Source of the DNA: Frateuria hangzhouensis
GTDB taxonomy: Bacteria > Pseudomonadota > Gammaproteobacteria > Xanthomonadales > Rhodanobacteraceae
Direction: 5' to 3'
DNA: 64,000 nucleotides
Assembly: GCF_026410505.1 (NCBI RefSeq)
Contig: NZ_JAPMIU010000001.1
Span: 1 to 64,000, forward strand
Shown here: in pieces, positions 1 to 8,490 of the stretch
How the letters are laid out: the number at the start of each line of letters is the position of its first letter
How positions within the stretch are numbered: position 1 is the first letter of the stretch
Notes under the pieces: generated by a model
Told to the model about the DNA's origin: nothing
The model's database searches: none
Seen by the model: only the letters and a program-made list of their open reading frames with translations
Program-made: the position numbers and the translations under genes

Positions 1-1060
1 CCCCCCCCCCGGGGCTGGCGGGGAAGGGATATCGGAGCGCGCTTCGATGGAGCCCGGGGCAAGCCTTGGCCCCTCACCCCACCCCTCTCCCCGGAGGGGA
101 GAGGGGGCAAACGCCGCCCTTGCGGGCGAGGCTTATCATCAAGAAGCGGCGGTCGTCCTTGCGGACGTCCGCTTTCGACTGGAAGCGGGCGAACGCATCG
201 GCCTGCTGGGTCCCAACGGCGCCGGCAAGTCGACCCTGGTCAAGACGCTGGTTGGCGATCTTTCACCCCTGGCCGGCGAGCGCAAGGCACACAAGGACCT
301 CAAGATCGGCTACTTCGCCCAGCACACGGTCGAGAGCCTGCGCGAGGGTGCCAGCCCGATCGACCACCTGCAGGACAAAGCCCCCGGCGTGGCCGCGCAG
401 GTGCTGCGCGACTTCCTGGGCGGCTGGAACTTCGCCGGCGACCGTGCCTTCGAACCGGTCGACGGCTTCTCCGGCGGCGAGCGCGCGCGCCTGGCGCTGG
501 CGTTGATCGCCTGGGACAAGCCCAACCTGCTGCTGCTCGACGAGCCGACCAACCATCTGGACCTGGACATGCGCGAGGCGTTGGCCGACGCGCTGGCCGA
601 TTTCGACGGCACCCTCGTGCTGGTCTCGCACGATCGCCACCTGCTGGGCCTGGTCTGCGACAGCTTCTGGCGCGTGGCCGACGGCGTGGTCGAACCGTTC
701 GACGGTGACCTGGACGATTACGCGCGCTGGCTGCGCTCGCGCGGTTCGGCCGTAAAGAAGGCCAGCGAGCCGGCGGCGCCGACCGAGTCCGCCGCAGACC
801 GCCGACGCGCCGCGGCCGCCCAGCGCGAGCAGGACAAGGCGGCCAAGGCCCGCGTGAAGAAGATCGAGGCGCGAGTGGCCGCCATCGACGCGGACCTGGT
901 CACCGTCGAGGCTCGGCTGGCCGATCCGGCCACCTACAACGGTCCGACCGCCGAGTTGATGAAGCTCGGTCAGCGCCAGGCCGACCTTCGCCGCGAGAAG
1001 GAAACGCTCGAAGCGCAATGGCTCGAGCTCTACGAACAACTGGAGGCCGCCAGCGCATGA
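1..1060 (+). CDS. ABC-F family ATPase (YheS-like), C-terminal half; 5' part disrupted or outside the window
   Basis: The readable part encodes the second ATP-binding cassette of an ABC-F protein (soluble, ribosome-associated class) and the basic coiled-coil tail. It shows Walker A GPNGAGKST, signature FSGGERARLALAL, Walker B LLLLDEPTNHLDLD and the switch region VSHDRHLL, and most resembles E. coli YheS domain 2. ABC-F proteins carry two cassettes, so the first should lie to the left. The 120 bases before domain 2 do not encode the normal inter-domain linker. They hold a C/G-rich palindrome (69-107) whose translation (GPSPHPSPRRGEG) is typical of an intergenic repeat. The frame is open to the left edge; the first ATG inside is at 47. 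The gene is either broken by a repeat insertion or misread near the poly-C run at 1-10. The stop overlaps the next start (ATGA). Confidence 0.75.
   Translation, partial: PPPGAGGEGISERASMEPGASLGPSPHPSPRRGEGANAALAGEAYHQEAAVVLADVRFRLEAGERIGLLGPNGAGKSTLVKTLVGDLSPLAGERKAHKDLKIGYFAQHTVESLREGASPIDHLQDKAPGVAAQVLRDFLGGWNFAGDRAFEPVDGFSGGERARLALALIAWDKPNLLLLDEPTNHLDLDMREALADALADFDGTLVLVSHDRHLLGLVCDSFWRVADGVVEPFDGDLDDYARWLRSRGSAVKKASEPAAPTESAADRRRAAAAQREQDKAAKARVKKIEARVAAIDADLVTVEARLADPATYNGPTAELMKLGQRQADLRREKETLEAQWLELYEQLEAASA
69..107. repeat. Palindromic C/G-rich repeat (family A) inside the ABC-F reading frame
   Basis: An 11-bp perfect inverted repeat, CCCCTCTCCCC / GGGGAGAGGGG, has a 3-base loop (82-92 and 96-106). 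It belongs to the same class as the elements at 3834-3934, 52828-52963 and 59769-59867, all of which lie between genes. This copy lies in coding sequence. Confidence 0.7.
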
Positions 1061-1971
1061 GCGTGGAACTGTGGCTGCCCGCGCTCGCGCGCTTCGAGCC
1101 CGCGCATCCGCTGCGTCGCCTGCTGGCCCGCGCCGACCGGCTGGCCGATGGCCCGCGCGGCTATCTGGCCGGGCTCGCCGCCTGGTTCGACGCCCCGCAG
1201 CCGCTGCCCGCCGCCGCGCTCACCCGTGAACTGGCCGCCGCCGACGCGGGTGATGCGTCGTGGCTGTGCGCCGACCCGGCCTGGGTCGAGCCGGACCTGA
1301 GCGGTGCGCGCCTGCTCGCCTGCGGGCAGATGCAGCTGTCGCAGGCCGAGGCCGAAGCGTTGGCCGAGCCGCTGACGCCGCTGCTGGCGGAGCAGGGCAT
1401 GGCGCTGCTGCTGACCACTCCCGAACGCTGGCACGTGCGCCTTCCGCCCGGCACGGCGGTGCCGGCTTTCCCCGCGCCGGAACAGGCGCTCGGCGAGAAT
1501 CTGCTTCAGCACCTGCCGCAGGGGCCGGAGGGCCGGCGCTGGCGGATCCTGCAGAACGAGCTGCAAGTGGCGCTGCACCAGCATCCGTTGAACGCGCAAC
1601 GCCGCGCTGCCGGCAAGCCACCGGTCAACAGCCTGTGGTTGTGGGGCGCTGGCGTGTTGCCGGCGCGCATTCGTACAGACCTGCCCGGCGTGACGAGCGA
1701 CGATCCGCTGCTGCGCGCGCTGGCGGCGCGCGCGGGCATCGCGCACCGCGCGCGTCCGCAGGGCGCATCGATGGAATGGCCGGGTGACTTGCCGCTTGGC
1801 GGGCTGCTCGACCTGCAGGACCTGCCCGCCAACGTGATCGCCGATGCCTGGTGGCCTGCCATCGCAACCGTTGCCGGTCGTCACCCGCTACGCCTGATCT
1901 TCGCCAGCGGCGAGCGCTGGGAACATCGACCCTGGCACCGCTGGCGCATCTGGCGCGGGCCCCGGGCATGA
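1057..1971 (+). CDS. RpfE-type regulatory / phosphoglycerate-mutase-annotated protein
   Basis: A 304-residue soluble protein without signal peptide. It resembles the RpfE-type family (COG4255), often annotated as phosphoglycerate mutase or regulatory protein RpfE in Xanthomonadales. A family-like segment is HQHPLNAQRRAAGKPPVNSLWLWGAG around residues 170-195. In Xanthomonas rpfE lies next to recJ in the rpf region; here recJ follows with an ATGA overlap, which supports the assignment. The start at 1057 overlaps the stop of the ABC-F gene, so the three genes look translationally coupled. The biochemical role of the family is not established; the mutase label rests on distant fold similarity. 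Confidence 0.7.
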   Translation: MSVELWLPALARFEPAHPLRRLLARADRLADGPRGYLAGLAAWFDAPQPLPAAALTRELAAADAGDASWLCADPAWVEPDLSGARLLACGQMQLSQAEAEALAEPLTPLLAEQGMALLLTTPERWHVRLPPGTAVPAFPAPEQALGENLLQHLPQGPEGRRWRILQNELQVALHQHPLNAQRRAAGKPPVNSLWLWGAGVLPARIRTDLPGVTSDDPLLRALAARAGIAHRARPQGASMEWPGDLPLGGLLDLQDLPANVIADAWWPAIATVAGRHPLRLIFASGERWEHRPWHRWRIWRGPRA

Positions 1972-3755
1972 GGACGCCCACGCTGCGCCGGCGTGAATCA
2001 CAAGGTGCGCCCGAAGGTTGGAGCGAGGCGGTGCATCCGGTGCTGCGTGACGTCTATGCCGCGCGTGGCGTCTTGCATCCGGCGCAGGCCGAACACCGCC
2101 TGCGCCATCTGCTGGCGCCGCAGGCGCTGGGCGGACTGGCACGCGCCGTCGACCTGCTGATCGAAGCGATCGCCGGCGACTGGTCGATCGTCATCGCCGG
2201 CGACTACGACTGCGACGGGGCAACCGGCACCGCCGTGGCCGTGCGCGGGCTGCGCCTGCTCGGTGCGCGGCGCGTCGGCTATGCGATTCCCAACCGCTTC
2301 GTGCACGGCTACGGCCTGAGCCCCGCACTGGTCGCCTCGCTCGATCCTGCGCCGCAGCTGATCGTCACCGTCGACAACGGCGTGGCCAGTCTCGCCGGCG
2401 TGGCGGCGGCCAAGGCGCGCGGCATCCGCGTGATCGTCACCGACCATCACCTGCCGGGCGAGCAACTGCCTGCCGCCGATGCGCTGGTCAATCCCAATGT
2501 GCTGGAGGTGCGCGCCTGCGGGCACGGCACGCCGGCGTGCGCGCAATGCGCCGACGATGCGCGCATGAACCGGGAATTTCCCAGTCGCGCGCTGGCCGGC
2601 GTGGGGGTGATGTTCTACCTGCTGCTTGCCGTGCGCGCGGGATTGCGCGGCAAGGGCGCCTTCGCGGCGCGTACCGAACCGGACCTTTCCTGCCTGCTCG
2701 ACCTGGTCGCACTCGGCACCGTGGCCGATCTGGTCCCGCTGGACTTCAACAACCGCGTGCTGATCGAGGCGGGGCTCAAACGCATCCGAAGCGGCCGCGC
2801 CTGCCCGGGCATCACCGCGCTGGTGGAGGCCGGCAAGCGCAGCCTGGCCAGCATCTGCGCCAGCGATCTGGGCTATGCGGTAGGGCCTCGGTTGAACGCC
2901 GCCGGTCGGATGGAAGACATGCGGTTGGGCGTCGAATGTCTGCTCACCGACGATCCTGGCCAGGCGCGCGAGCTTGCCGCGCGGCTGAGCGTCATCAACC
3001 AGGAACGCCGCGACCTGCAGGAGGCCATGGTCGCCGAGGCCGAGGCGATGATCGGCGCGCTCGCGCTCGAAGGCGTGGGCCAGCGCACCGGCGTCACCCT
3101 GTACGAGCCCTCGTGGCATGCCGGCGTGGTCGGCCTGGTCGCCTCCAAGCTCAAGGAGCGCCTGCACCGCCCGGTAATCGCTTTTGCGCCGGCCGACGAG
3201 GAGCGCCCCGATGAACTGCGCGGCTCCGCCCGTTCCATCGCCGGTTTCCACGTGCGCGATGCGCTGGCGGCCATTGACGCGCGCATGCCGGGCCTGATCG
3301 AGCGCTTCGGCGGCCACGCCATGGCCGCGGGCCTGAGCCTGAAGGCCAGCGACTACCCGCGCTTCGCCGACGCCTTCGACGCCCTGGCGCGCGAATGGCT
3401 GGACGAGGAGCGCCTGCAAGCGGTGCTTTACACCGACGGCGAATTGCCGCCGGGTACCTTCAACCTCGACCTCGCCCGCCAGTTGCGCGACGGCGGGCCG
3501 TGGGGGCAGGGCTTCCCCGAGCCGCTGTTCGACAACCTGTTCGAGTGTGCGCAATGGCGCGCGATGGGCGAGCGCCACTGGCGCCTGAGCCTGCGCGATC
3601 CACGCGATGGCGGCGTGCACGAGGCGGTGATGTTCAACGTGCGCGCAGCGGCACCGCCGCCGCGCCTGCGCGCGGTGTACGAGTTGACCATCAACGAATG
3701 GCAGGGCCGCGAGAGCGCGCGGCTGCTGCTGCGCCACGTCGAGCCGGCGCCCTGA
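1968..3755 (+). CDS. recJ: Single-stranded-DNA-specific 5'-3' exonuclease RecJ
   Basis: A 595-residue DHH-family exonuclease that degrades ssDNA 5'-3' in RecF-pathway recombination and mismatch repair. Visible motifs: DYDCDGATGTA (Asp79, 81, 83, metal site), VTVDNGV, VTDHHLPG (the DHH motif), LGTVADLVPL, and the DHHA1 region with GVVGLVASKLKER and the glycine-rich RFGGHAMAAG. A C-terminal OB-type domain follows. The ATG at 1968 overlaps the previous stop and gives the usual RecJ length. A cysteine-containing insert (about residues 180-195, CGHGTPACAQC) lies after the DHH motif. Confidence 0.96.
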   Translation: MRTPTLRRRESQGAPEGWSEAVHPVLRDVYAARGVLHPAQAEHRLRHLLAPQALGGLARAVDLLIEAIAGDWSIVIAGDYDCDGATGTAVAVRGLRLLGARRVGYAIPNRFVHGYGLSPALVASLDPAPQLIVTVDNGVASLAGVAAAKARGIRVIVTDHHLPGEQLPAADALVNPNVLEVRACGHGTPACAQCADDARMNREFPSRALAGVGVMFYLLLAVRAGLRGKGAFAARTEPDLSCLLDLVALGTVADLVPLDFNNRVLIEAGLKRIRSGRACPGITALVEAGKRSLASICASDLGYAVGPRLNAAGRMEDMRLGVECLLTDDPGQARELAARLSVINQERRDLQEAMVAEAEAMIGALALEGVGQRTGVTLYEPSWHAGVVGLVASKLKERLHRPVIAFAPADEERPDELRGSARSIAGFHVRDALAAIDARMPGLIERFGGHAMAAGLSLKASDYPRFADAFDALAREWLDEERLQAVLYTDGELPPGTFNLDLARQLRDGGPWGQGFPEPLFDNLFECAQWRAMGERHWRLSLRDPRDGGVHEAVMFNVRAAAPPPRLRAVYELTINEWQGRESARLLLRHVEPAP

Positions 3756-3833
3756 CGACCCCGCCATTCCCTGTGGAAACCTTCTTGCCTCCCCCCACGT
3801 AAGCGCATGCTTGCCAGTGCGGCGCGTGGATAA

Positions 3834-3934
3834 GCCCCTCCCCCTGCTTGCAGGGGGAGGCTGGGAGGGGGTTGCCCGTCCGGAGCGAAAGAGCACCCCT
3901 CCCCAACCCTCCCCTGCAAGCAGGGGAGGGGGCA
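3834..3934. repeat. Inverted pair of family A palindromes in the recJ-downstream spacer
   Basis: Two C/G-rich palindromes in opposite orientation (about 3834-3873 and 3890-3934), each with a CCCCTG..CAGGGG core, are separated by about 16 bases. They fill the centre of the 304-base gap 3756-4059. Nothing else recognisable is in that gap. As a transcript the pair would fold into a long stem and could help end recJ transcription. Confidence 0.75.
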
Positions 3935-4059
3935 TGCAGGGACGATGAGTGTGCCTCCGTGGATCGGCGGCGTGGGGCCCGAGGCTTTCACGTACCCAAG
4001 CTTGCATAGCCGCGCCCGCCGCGCTTCGATGGAGTTCCGACCACGCGGAGACCCACTCC

Positions 4060-4443
4060 ATGATCGAGCAGATGACCGACCTGCCAGCCGGCGCGCTGGG
4101 CTTCACCGCGCGCGGCCTGGTGACTGCGGCCGATTACGAGAACGTGTTCGTGCCCGACGTGGAGGCCGCCTTCGCACTCAACCGCAAGTTGCGGCTGGTC
4201 TACCACGTAGGGCACGAGTTCACCGGCTTCGAGCCGGGTGCGATGTGGGACGACACCAAGCTGGGCTTTCGCCACTGGAGCGGCTGGGAGCGCATCGCGC
4301 TGGTGACCGACGTCAACTGGCTGCGCCTGGTAGCCCGCACGATGGGCTTTACCGTGCCGGGCGAGTTCCGCCTTTACCGCAACGACCAGCTGGCCGAGGC
4401 CAAGGCGTGGATCAGCGAATCGTTCCGCGAACACCACGCCTGA
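4060..4443 (+). CDS. SpoIIAA-like (STAS/SEC14-type) domain protein
   Basis: A 127-residue cytosolic protein of the SpoIIAA-like family (formerly DUF3478). The pattern of an N-terminal strand, 'KLRLVYHVGHEFTGF' and 'ERIALVTDVNWLR' fits members annotated as STAS/SEC14 domain-containing. These are small lipid- or protein-binding domains of unknown role. The ATG at 4060 follows GCGGAG and gives the standard family length. It is monocistronic; the next gene is convergent. No catalytic function is implied by the sequence. Confidence 0.8.
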   Translation: MIEQMTDLPAGALGFTARGLVTAADYENVFVPDVEAAFALNRKLRLVYHVGHEFTGFEPGAMWDDTKLGFRHWSGWERIALVTDVNWLRLVARTMGFTVPGEFRLYRNDQLAEAKAWISESFREHHA

Positions 4444-4620
4444 GCGGCGTGCGGCTTGACGGTGCCGGTGCAAGTCGATCGCCTGTTCCTCGCCCGCGGC
4501 GTTGCCTTGGGGTCCGGCCTTTGCAGTCAGTGCAGATCCTTCCAGTCGTGCGGTATCCACGGTGCAGAAGGAGTGGGCGTGCGGAAAGCCACCCCATGAC
4601 CGGTCGCTTCTTTGCTGTCT

Positions 4621-4983
4621 TCAACCCACTCCGGATTGGGCCCGGAATGCATCCACCAGCGCCAGCAGCTTGCGCGTGCCGTAGGGCTTGGCCAGGTAGG
4701 CGTCGTAGGGAGGATGCCGGGGCAGGTGATCCTCGGGAATCGCCGTGGTGAGGATGATCGGGCGATCGAAGCCGGCCTCGCGCAGGCGCTCGATCATCTC
4801 CAGACCACTGAGGCAGGGCATCATGAAGTCGGTGACGATGAGTTCGGGCTGCTCCTGCAGCGCGATCTCCAGGCCTTCATGCCCGTCGGTGGCCACGGTC
4901 ACGTGGTAGCCGACCTCCTCCAGTACGGTGGCGGCCACCAGCGCCACGTCGGGCTCGTCTTCGACCAGAAGTACTCGCAGCAT
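4621..4983 (-). CDS. Single-domain response regulator (CheY-like), partner of the adjacent KaiC-like protein
   Basis: A 120-residue stand-alone receiver domain. Acidic pocket residues are Glu8-Asp9; Asp52 (IVTDFMMP) is the phosphorylation site. Thr79/Thr80 and Lys99 (LAKPYG) complete the conserved set, so it should be phosphorylatable. There is no output domain, so it probably acts by protein contact or in a phosphorelay. It starts 2 bases after the stop of the upstream KaiC-like gene and is almost certainly co-transcribed with it. No cognate kinase adjoins this pair; the hybrid kinases at 14-21 kb are possible donors. Confidence 0.92.
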   Translation of the reverse strand: MLRVLLVEDEPDVALVAATVLEEVGYHVTVATDGHEGLEIALQEQPELIVTDFMMPCLSGLEMIERLREAGFDRPIILTTAIPEDHLPRHPPYDAYLAKPYGTRKLLALVDAFRAQSGVG

Positions 4984-4985
4984 GA

Positions 4986-6392
4986 TCAGGCCGCTTTACC
5001 GGACGACCCGACCCGCGGATCCGGCCCGAAGGCGATGCCGGCGGGACCGATGTGGAACTCGTGCGTGCGCGGGTCGAAGTCGCTGTCGCGCAGCTTGATC
5101 ACCGACAGGTGGCGCCGGAACGCATGGTCGCGCCGGCCGGTGTTGAGCAGCAGTACGTTGTCGACCATGGCCGAAAGCTCGTCGCTGGGCATCATGGCGT
5201 GCCCCAGCTCCAGTTCGGGGATCTCGGAGGTGTACACCACGGTGGCGCCGATCGCGCCCAGTTGCATGCTCAACGCGTTGATCACGTACGGCATGCGGCT
5301 GGTGATCACCAGGCTGTCGCGGATCGCCACCAGGCCGTCGATGAAGACCCGCTTGACGTTGCGTGCCCGGGCACGGTTGACGATGTCGCGCACCACCTCG
5401 TCGACGATGTTCTCCGCCGGCGGCAGCCACGAGAGCTCCAGCGCGCCCGCTTCGATCGGCGTGTCCAGGTCCAGCCCGAGGCTGCGTGCCTTTTCGCGGA
5501 TGTGCGCCGGTGTTTCGTAGAAGCCGAGCATCAAGCCCGGCTCCCGAGCATGGGATCGGGACAGGAAATGCAGACCCAGGGTGGTTTTGCCCGAGCCGGT
5601 GGGGCCGACCAGCAGCGTGCCCGATGCCGCCGGCAGGCCGCCCTCCAGCAGGCCGTCCAGACCGCGGTGCCCGGTGGCAACGCGGTCGGTCCCGGTCAGC
5701 GCCGGCGGGTTCGGATCCATGGCGATTTCCGCCCGCGGGAACACGTCGATGCCGGCCTGGGTGATGCGCAGCCGATGCTTGCCCGGAAGAATCGCCGCAC
5801 CGCGGTGCTTCCTGACCTGGATGGTGCGGAAGGCGCGGAAACCCTGGATCTCGTCGCTCATCTCGATCCAGCCATCGACCATGGTGTGCTCGGGGCAACT
5901 GGCGTCACGGTTCTGATGGGTAAGCATCACCAGCACGGCGTCGGCCATGCCGGCCACGCCTTGCAGGGTGTGGATGAAGGCGCGGAACTCCTGCTCCGAG
6001 GCTACCGATTGGGCCACGAACGTGCCGTCGAGCACCATCGCCGTGGCGCGGTGCCGCTTGAGCTCGTGCTGCACCAGCTTGAGCAGCCCGGGCAGGCCTT
6101 CGCGCTCGAGCACACCGTAGCCGCTGATGTATTGCATCGCATCGGGAAGCGCGCTGCCCTCGAAGAAACCCATCTGGCTGACGTAGTTGAGCATCCGCGA
6201 GCTCGACTCGGCCAGCAGCGTCATGTAGAGCGCGCGGCCGCCGGCACGCACGTGGGCATAGCAGAACTGGTTGGCCATGATCGTCTTGCCGGCGCCCGGC
6301 GGCCCTTGGACGATGTAGGCCGAACCGCGGATGAATCCGCCATCGGTCAATTGGTCCAGACCCTCGATGCCAGTCGAGAATTTTTCGAGCAC
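4986..6392 (-). CDS. KaiC-like double-domain RecA-superfamily ATPase
   Basis: A 468-residue protein with two tandem KaiC domains: Walker A GPPGAGKT at residues 30-37 and GPTGSGKTT near residue 265. It starts with GTG, supported by GGAG six bases upstream. By eye against cyanobacterial KaiC, domain 1 has lost both catalytic glutamates (TLLAES where KaiC has TFEETP). Domain 2 keeps one (FYETP). The phospho-site region near the C terminus reads ELSAMVDNVLLL, keeping Ser at the Ser431 position and Ala at Thr432. Outside cyanobacteria such proteins are signalling ATPases of unclear function. It is followed by a response regulator. Confidence 0.88.
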   Translation of the reverse strand: MLEKFSTGIEGLDQLTDGGFIRGSAYIVQGPPGAGKTIMANQFCYAHVRAGGRALYMTLLAESSSRMLNYVSQMGFFEGSALPDAMQYISGYGVLEREGLPGLLKLVQHELKRHRATAMVLDGTFVAQSVASEQEFRAFIHTLQGVAGMADAVLVMLTHQNRDASCPEHTMVDGWIEMSDEIQGFRAFRTIQVRKHRGAAILPGKHRLRITQAGIDVFPRAEIAMDPNPPALTGTDRVATGHRGLDGLLEGGLPAASGTLLVGPTGSGKTTLGLHFLSRSHAREPGLMLGFYETPAHIREKARSLGLDLDTPIEAGALELSWLPPAENIVDEVVRDIVNRARARNVKRVFIDGLVAIRDSLVITSRMPYVINALSMQLGAIGATVVYTSEIPELELGHAMMPSDELSAMVDNVLLLNTGRRDHAFRRHLSVIKLRDSDFDPRTHEFHIGPAGIAFGPDPRVGSSGKAA

Positions 6393-6841
6393 GGTTTACT
6401 CCAAAACGTATTCCGGCCCGGCCGCCACGGTATCGGTGTGGCCGCGCCGCTGACGGCGAATCGCGCATGGTAGCCCTTTGCACTGCCGCAAGGGAAAGGC
6501 GCGCATGTTCCGATACCGGCCAAGCGAGCGCATGCATGGCATCCGGCCTGTTTGATGCAAACAACAAAATGTTGCCGGCGCCGACGGACAAGCGGATTCG
6601 GCGGTCGTCTTGACCGTCCATTGACGCCATCAGCTATTCACTGCGGTGCCCCCCAAAGGCAGGAGCCGGGTGCGAGGAAACGGCAGTGTGCGGTGTGGAC
6701 GCCCAGCTGCCGTTTCGTTTGCTCGAGTCCCAAGGCGCAAGTGTCGTTGATGTGTGTCGGGCCTCATGCCCCAGGACCGTCTCCGCGGCAGGCCCGCTGC
6801 GGCGACCGGTCGCCCGAGGCCTCGTTCTTGCGGAGAAAATC
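6393..6841. other. 449-base divergent spacer between KaiC-like and tyrosinase genes
   Basis: It must hold the promoters of both the minus-strand KaiC/response-regulator pair and the plus-strand tyrosinase. I see the ribosome site of each gene (GGAG before the GTG at 6392; GGAG before the ATG at 6842) but no convincing sigma-70 hexamers, coding sequence or long repeat. Confidence 0.5.
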
Positions 6842-8275
6842 ATGATTTCCAGAAGGCGTTTCCTGCAGTCTTCGGTTTCGCTCGCACTGGTGCCGCTGTT
6901 GCCGCGGGTCGCCATGTCGGCTGGCCTGCGCATCCGGCCAAGCTGGGAAGTGTTCTGCCAGGGGCCGACGTTCGCCTCCTTCTGCAGCGCCATCGCGTCG
7001 ATGAAGGCCAACAAGGACAACACCGACCCCACGGCGTGGACGTACTGGTCCGAGTCCCACCGCCAGTTCTGTCCCCACGGCAGGGCTTACTTCCTGGCCT
7101 GGCACCGCGGCTTCCTCTACCGCTTCGAGGGCAACCTGCGCAGGATTTCCGGCGACCCGAACCTGGTGCTGCCGTACTGGAACTACTACGACAGCCCCAC
7201 GATTCCGCCCGAGTTCCTCGACCCGGCGCTGCCGCTGTACCGGGGCGACCGCACCGGTTTCGACGTGTCCAACGCCAACAGCATGGATGCGTTCGACGAT
7301 ACGCTCATCCACTTCCAGCGCGGCAAGACCGACGCGTTCGAGCCCATGGTGGAGACGCGGCCGCACAATCGCGTGCACAACCTGATCGGCGGCGCGATGT
7401 CCTCGATTCCGACTTCGCCCCGGGATCCGCTGTTCTGGGTCCACCACGCCAACATCGATCGTCTGTGGGCGGCCTGGTCGAAGGCGGGCAACGGACGGCG
7501 CCAGCCGGCGGCTTCGAACATCTATTGGTCCGGCAGTTTCCAGTTCGGCAGCGCGACCAAGGACGTGCCGCGGGTCTGGACCACCTCCACCTCGGCCAAT
7601 CTGGGCTATCAGTACGACAACGAGACGATGCCCAGCGCCACACCGCCGCCGCCGAGCGGTTCGACGGCGCAGGCCGCGGTCTTCAGCCTGGCCGGCGGAT
7701 TGCCCGAACGGCCGGCGAGCATCCAGCGCGCGCCGCTGGGCGTCGCCCGGCCGCTGGCGCTGGACGAGCGCTCGATCAGCGTGGACGTACCGCTCAGCGC
7801 GCAGGACGCCAACCGCGTGCGCTCGGTCATGCTCGCGGCGCGCACCACAGCCGCGGCGACCGACGAGAGCAGTCCGTTGCGTGTCGTCCTCGATGGTGTG
7901 CATTTGACCGGGCTGGGCGAGAAGGGCGGCTATTTCTACGACGTCTACGTCAACCTGCCGGGGCGGGGCGGTGCGAGCGCGCCGCCGCGCGCCTACCTGA
8001 TCGGCTCGATCGGCGCCTTCGAGATCAGCGTGGCGCAGATGAAGGCGCGCATGGGCAGCAAAGGCATGCAGGGCATGGGTATGGCCATGCACGCGGCCCA
8101 TGCGGGCAACGCGCGGCTGGTGTTGCCGATGGCCGATGCCCTGCGGCGAATCTGGCCGACCCAGCTGGACCGGCTGACCATCTCCTTCGTGCGCAAGGAT
8201 GGCCGCAAACACCCGGCCACGGGTGAGGTCATCCGCATCAAGAGCTTCAGCGTGGAGGCGGGCTCGGCGATGTGA
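6842..8275 (+). CDS. Tat-exported tyrosinase / polyphenol oxidase
   Basis: A 477-residue type-3 copper oxidase that would oxidise phenols to quinones outside the cytoplasm. The N terminus MISRRRFLQSS plus a hydrophobic stretch is a twin-arginine signal. CuA motif: His73, His79 (FCPHGRAYFLAWHRG) and His88. CuB motif: His175 and His179 (HNRVH), then FWVHHANIDRLW with His201/202. After about residue 300 a second domain resembles the C-terminal shield domain of plant-type polyphenol oxidases (GYFYDVYVNLPG). It includes a methionine-rich patch, MKARMGSKGMQGMGMAM, that could bind copper. The start at 6842 is chosen for the Tat motif and a GGAG site. No dedicated chaperone (caddie) gene adjoins it. 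Confidence 0.9.
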   Translation: MISRRRFLQSSVSLALVPLLPRVAMSAGLRIRPSWEVFCQGPTFASFCSAIASMKANKDNTDPTAWTYWSESHRQFCPHGRAYFLAWHRGFLYRFEGNLRRISGDPNLVLPYWNYYDSPTIPPEFLDPALPLYRGDRTGFDVSNANSMDAFDDTLIHFQRGKTDAFEPMVETRPHNRVHNLIGGAMSSIPTSPRDPLFWVHHANIDRLWAAWSKAGNGRRQPAASNIYWSGSFQFGSATKDVPRVWTTSTSANLGYQYDNETMPSATPPPPSGSTAQAAVFSLAGGLPERPASIQRAPLGVARPLALDERSISVDVPLSAQDANRVRSVMLAARTTAAATDESSPLRVVLDGVHLTGLGEKGGYFYDVYVNLPGRGGASAPPRAYLIGSIGAFEISVAQMKARMGSKGMQGMGMAMHAAHAGNARLVLPMADALRRIWPTQLDRLTISFVRKDGRKHPATGEVIRIKSFSVEAGSAM

Positions 8276-8296
8276 CGGGCACATAGCGGTCGGCCA

Positions 8297-8332
8297 GGCC
8301 AGGGGCGTCGCCGGGAGGTGGCGCCCCTGGCC
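8297..8332 (+). terminator. Hairpin downstream of tyrosinase
   Basis: A perfect 11-bp stem GGCCAGGGGCG / CGCCCCTGGCC with a 14-base loop begins 22 bases after the tyrosinase stop. Only GTTTC follows, so the U-tract is weak; probably a terminator or 3' stabiliser. Confidence 0.55.
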
Positions 8333-8490
8333 GTTTCGGCGGCGGCCTCTGTGCCTGATGCCGGTATCGAAACAGGCCCCAAACGGGTGTCTGTGCCCGG
8401 ACGGTGCGATCGCGTGGATCGGCCATCCGCGCCGCGGCGGGACGTATTACGATGCTGCGCCGCCATCAGCGGTCAGCCGGCGATAACCCC

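Noticed and set aside
1998-4106. 702-codon minus-strand frame opposite recJ
   Set aside because: Same kind of shadow. It spans recJ and an intergenic repeat, and its composition is typical of antisense translation.
6552-6845. Small plus-strand frame in the spacer before tyrosinase
   Set aside because: Low-complexity Arg/Cys-rich start, no ribosome site and no resemblance to a protein.
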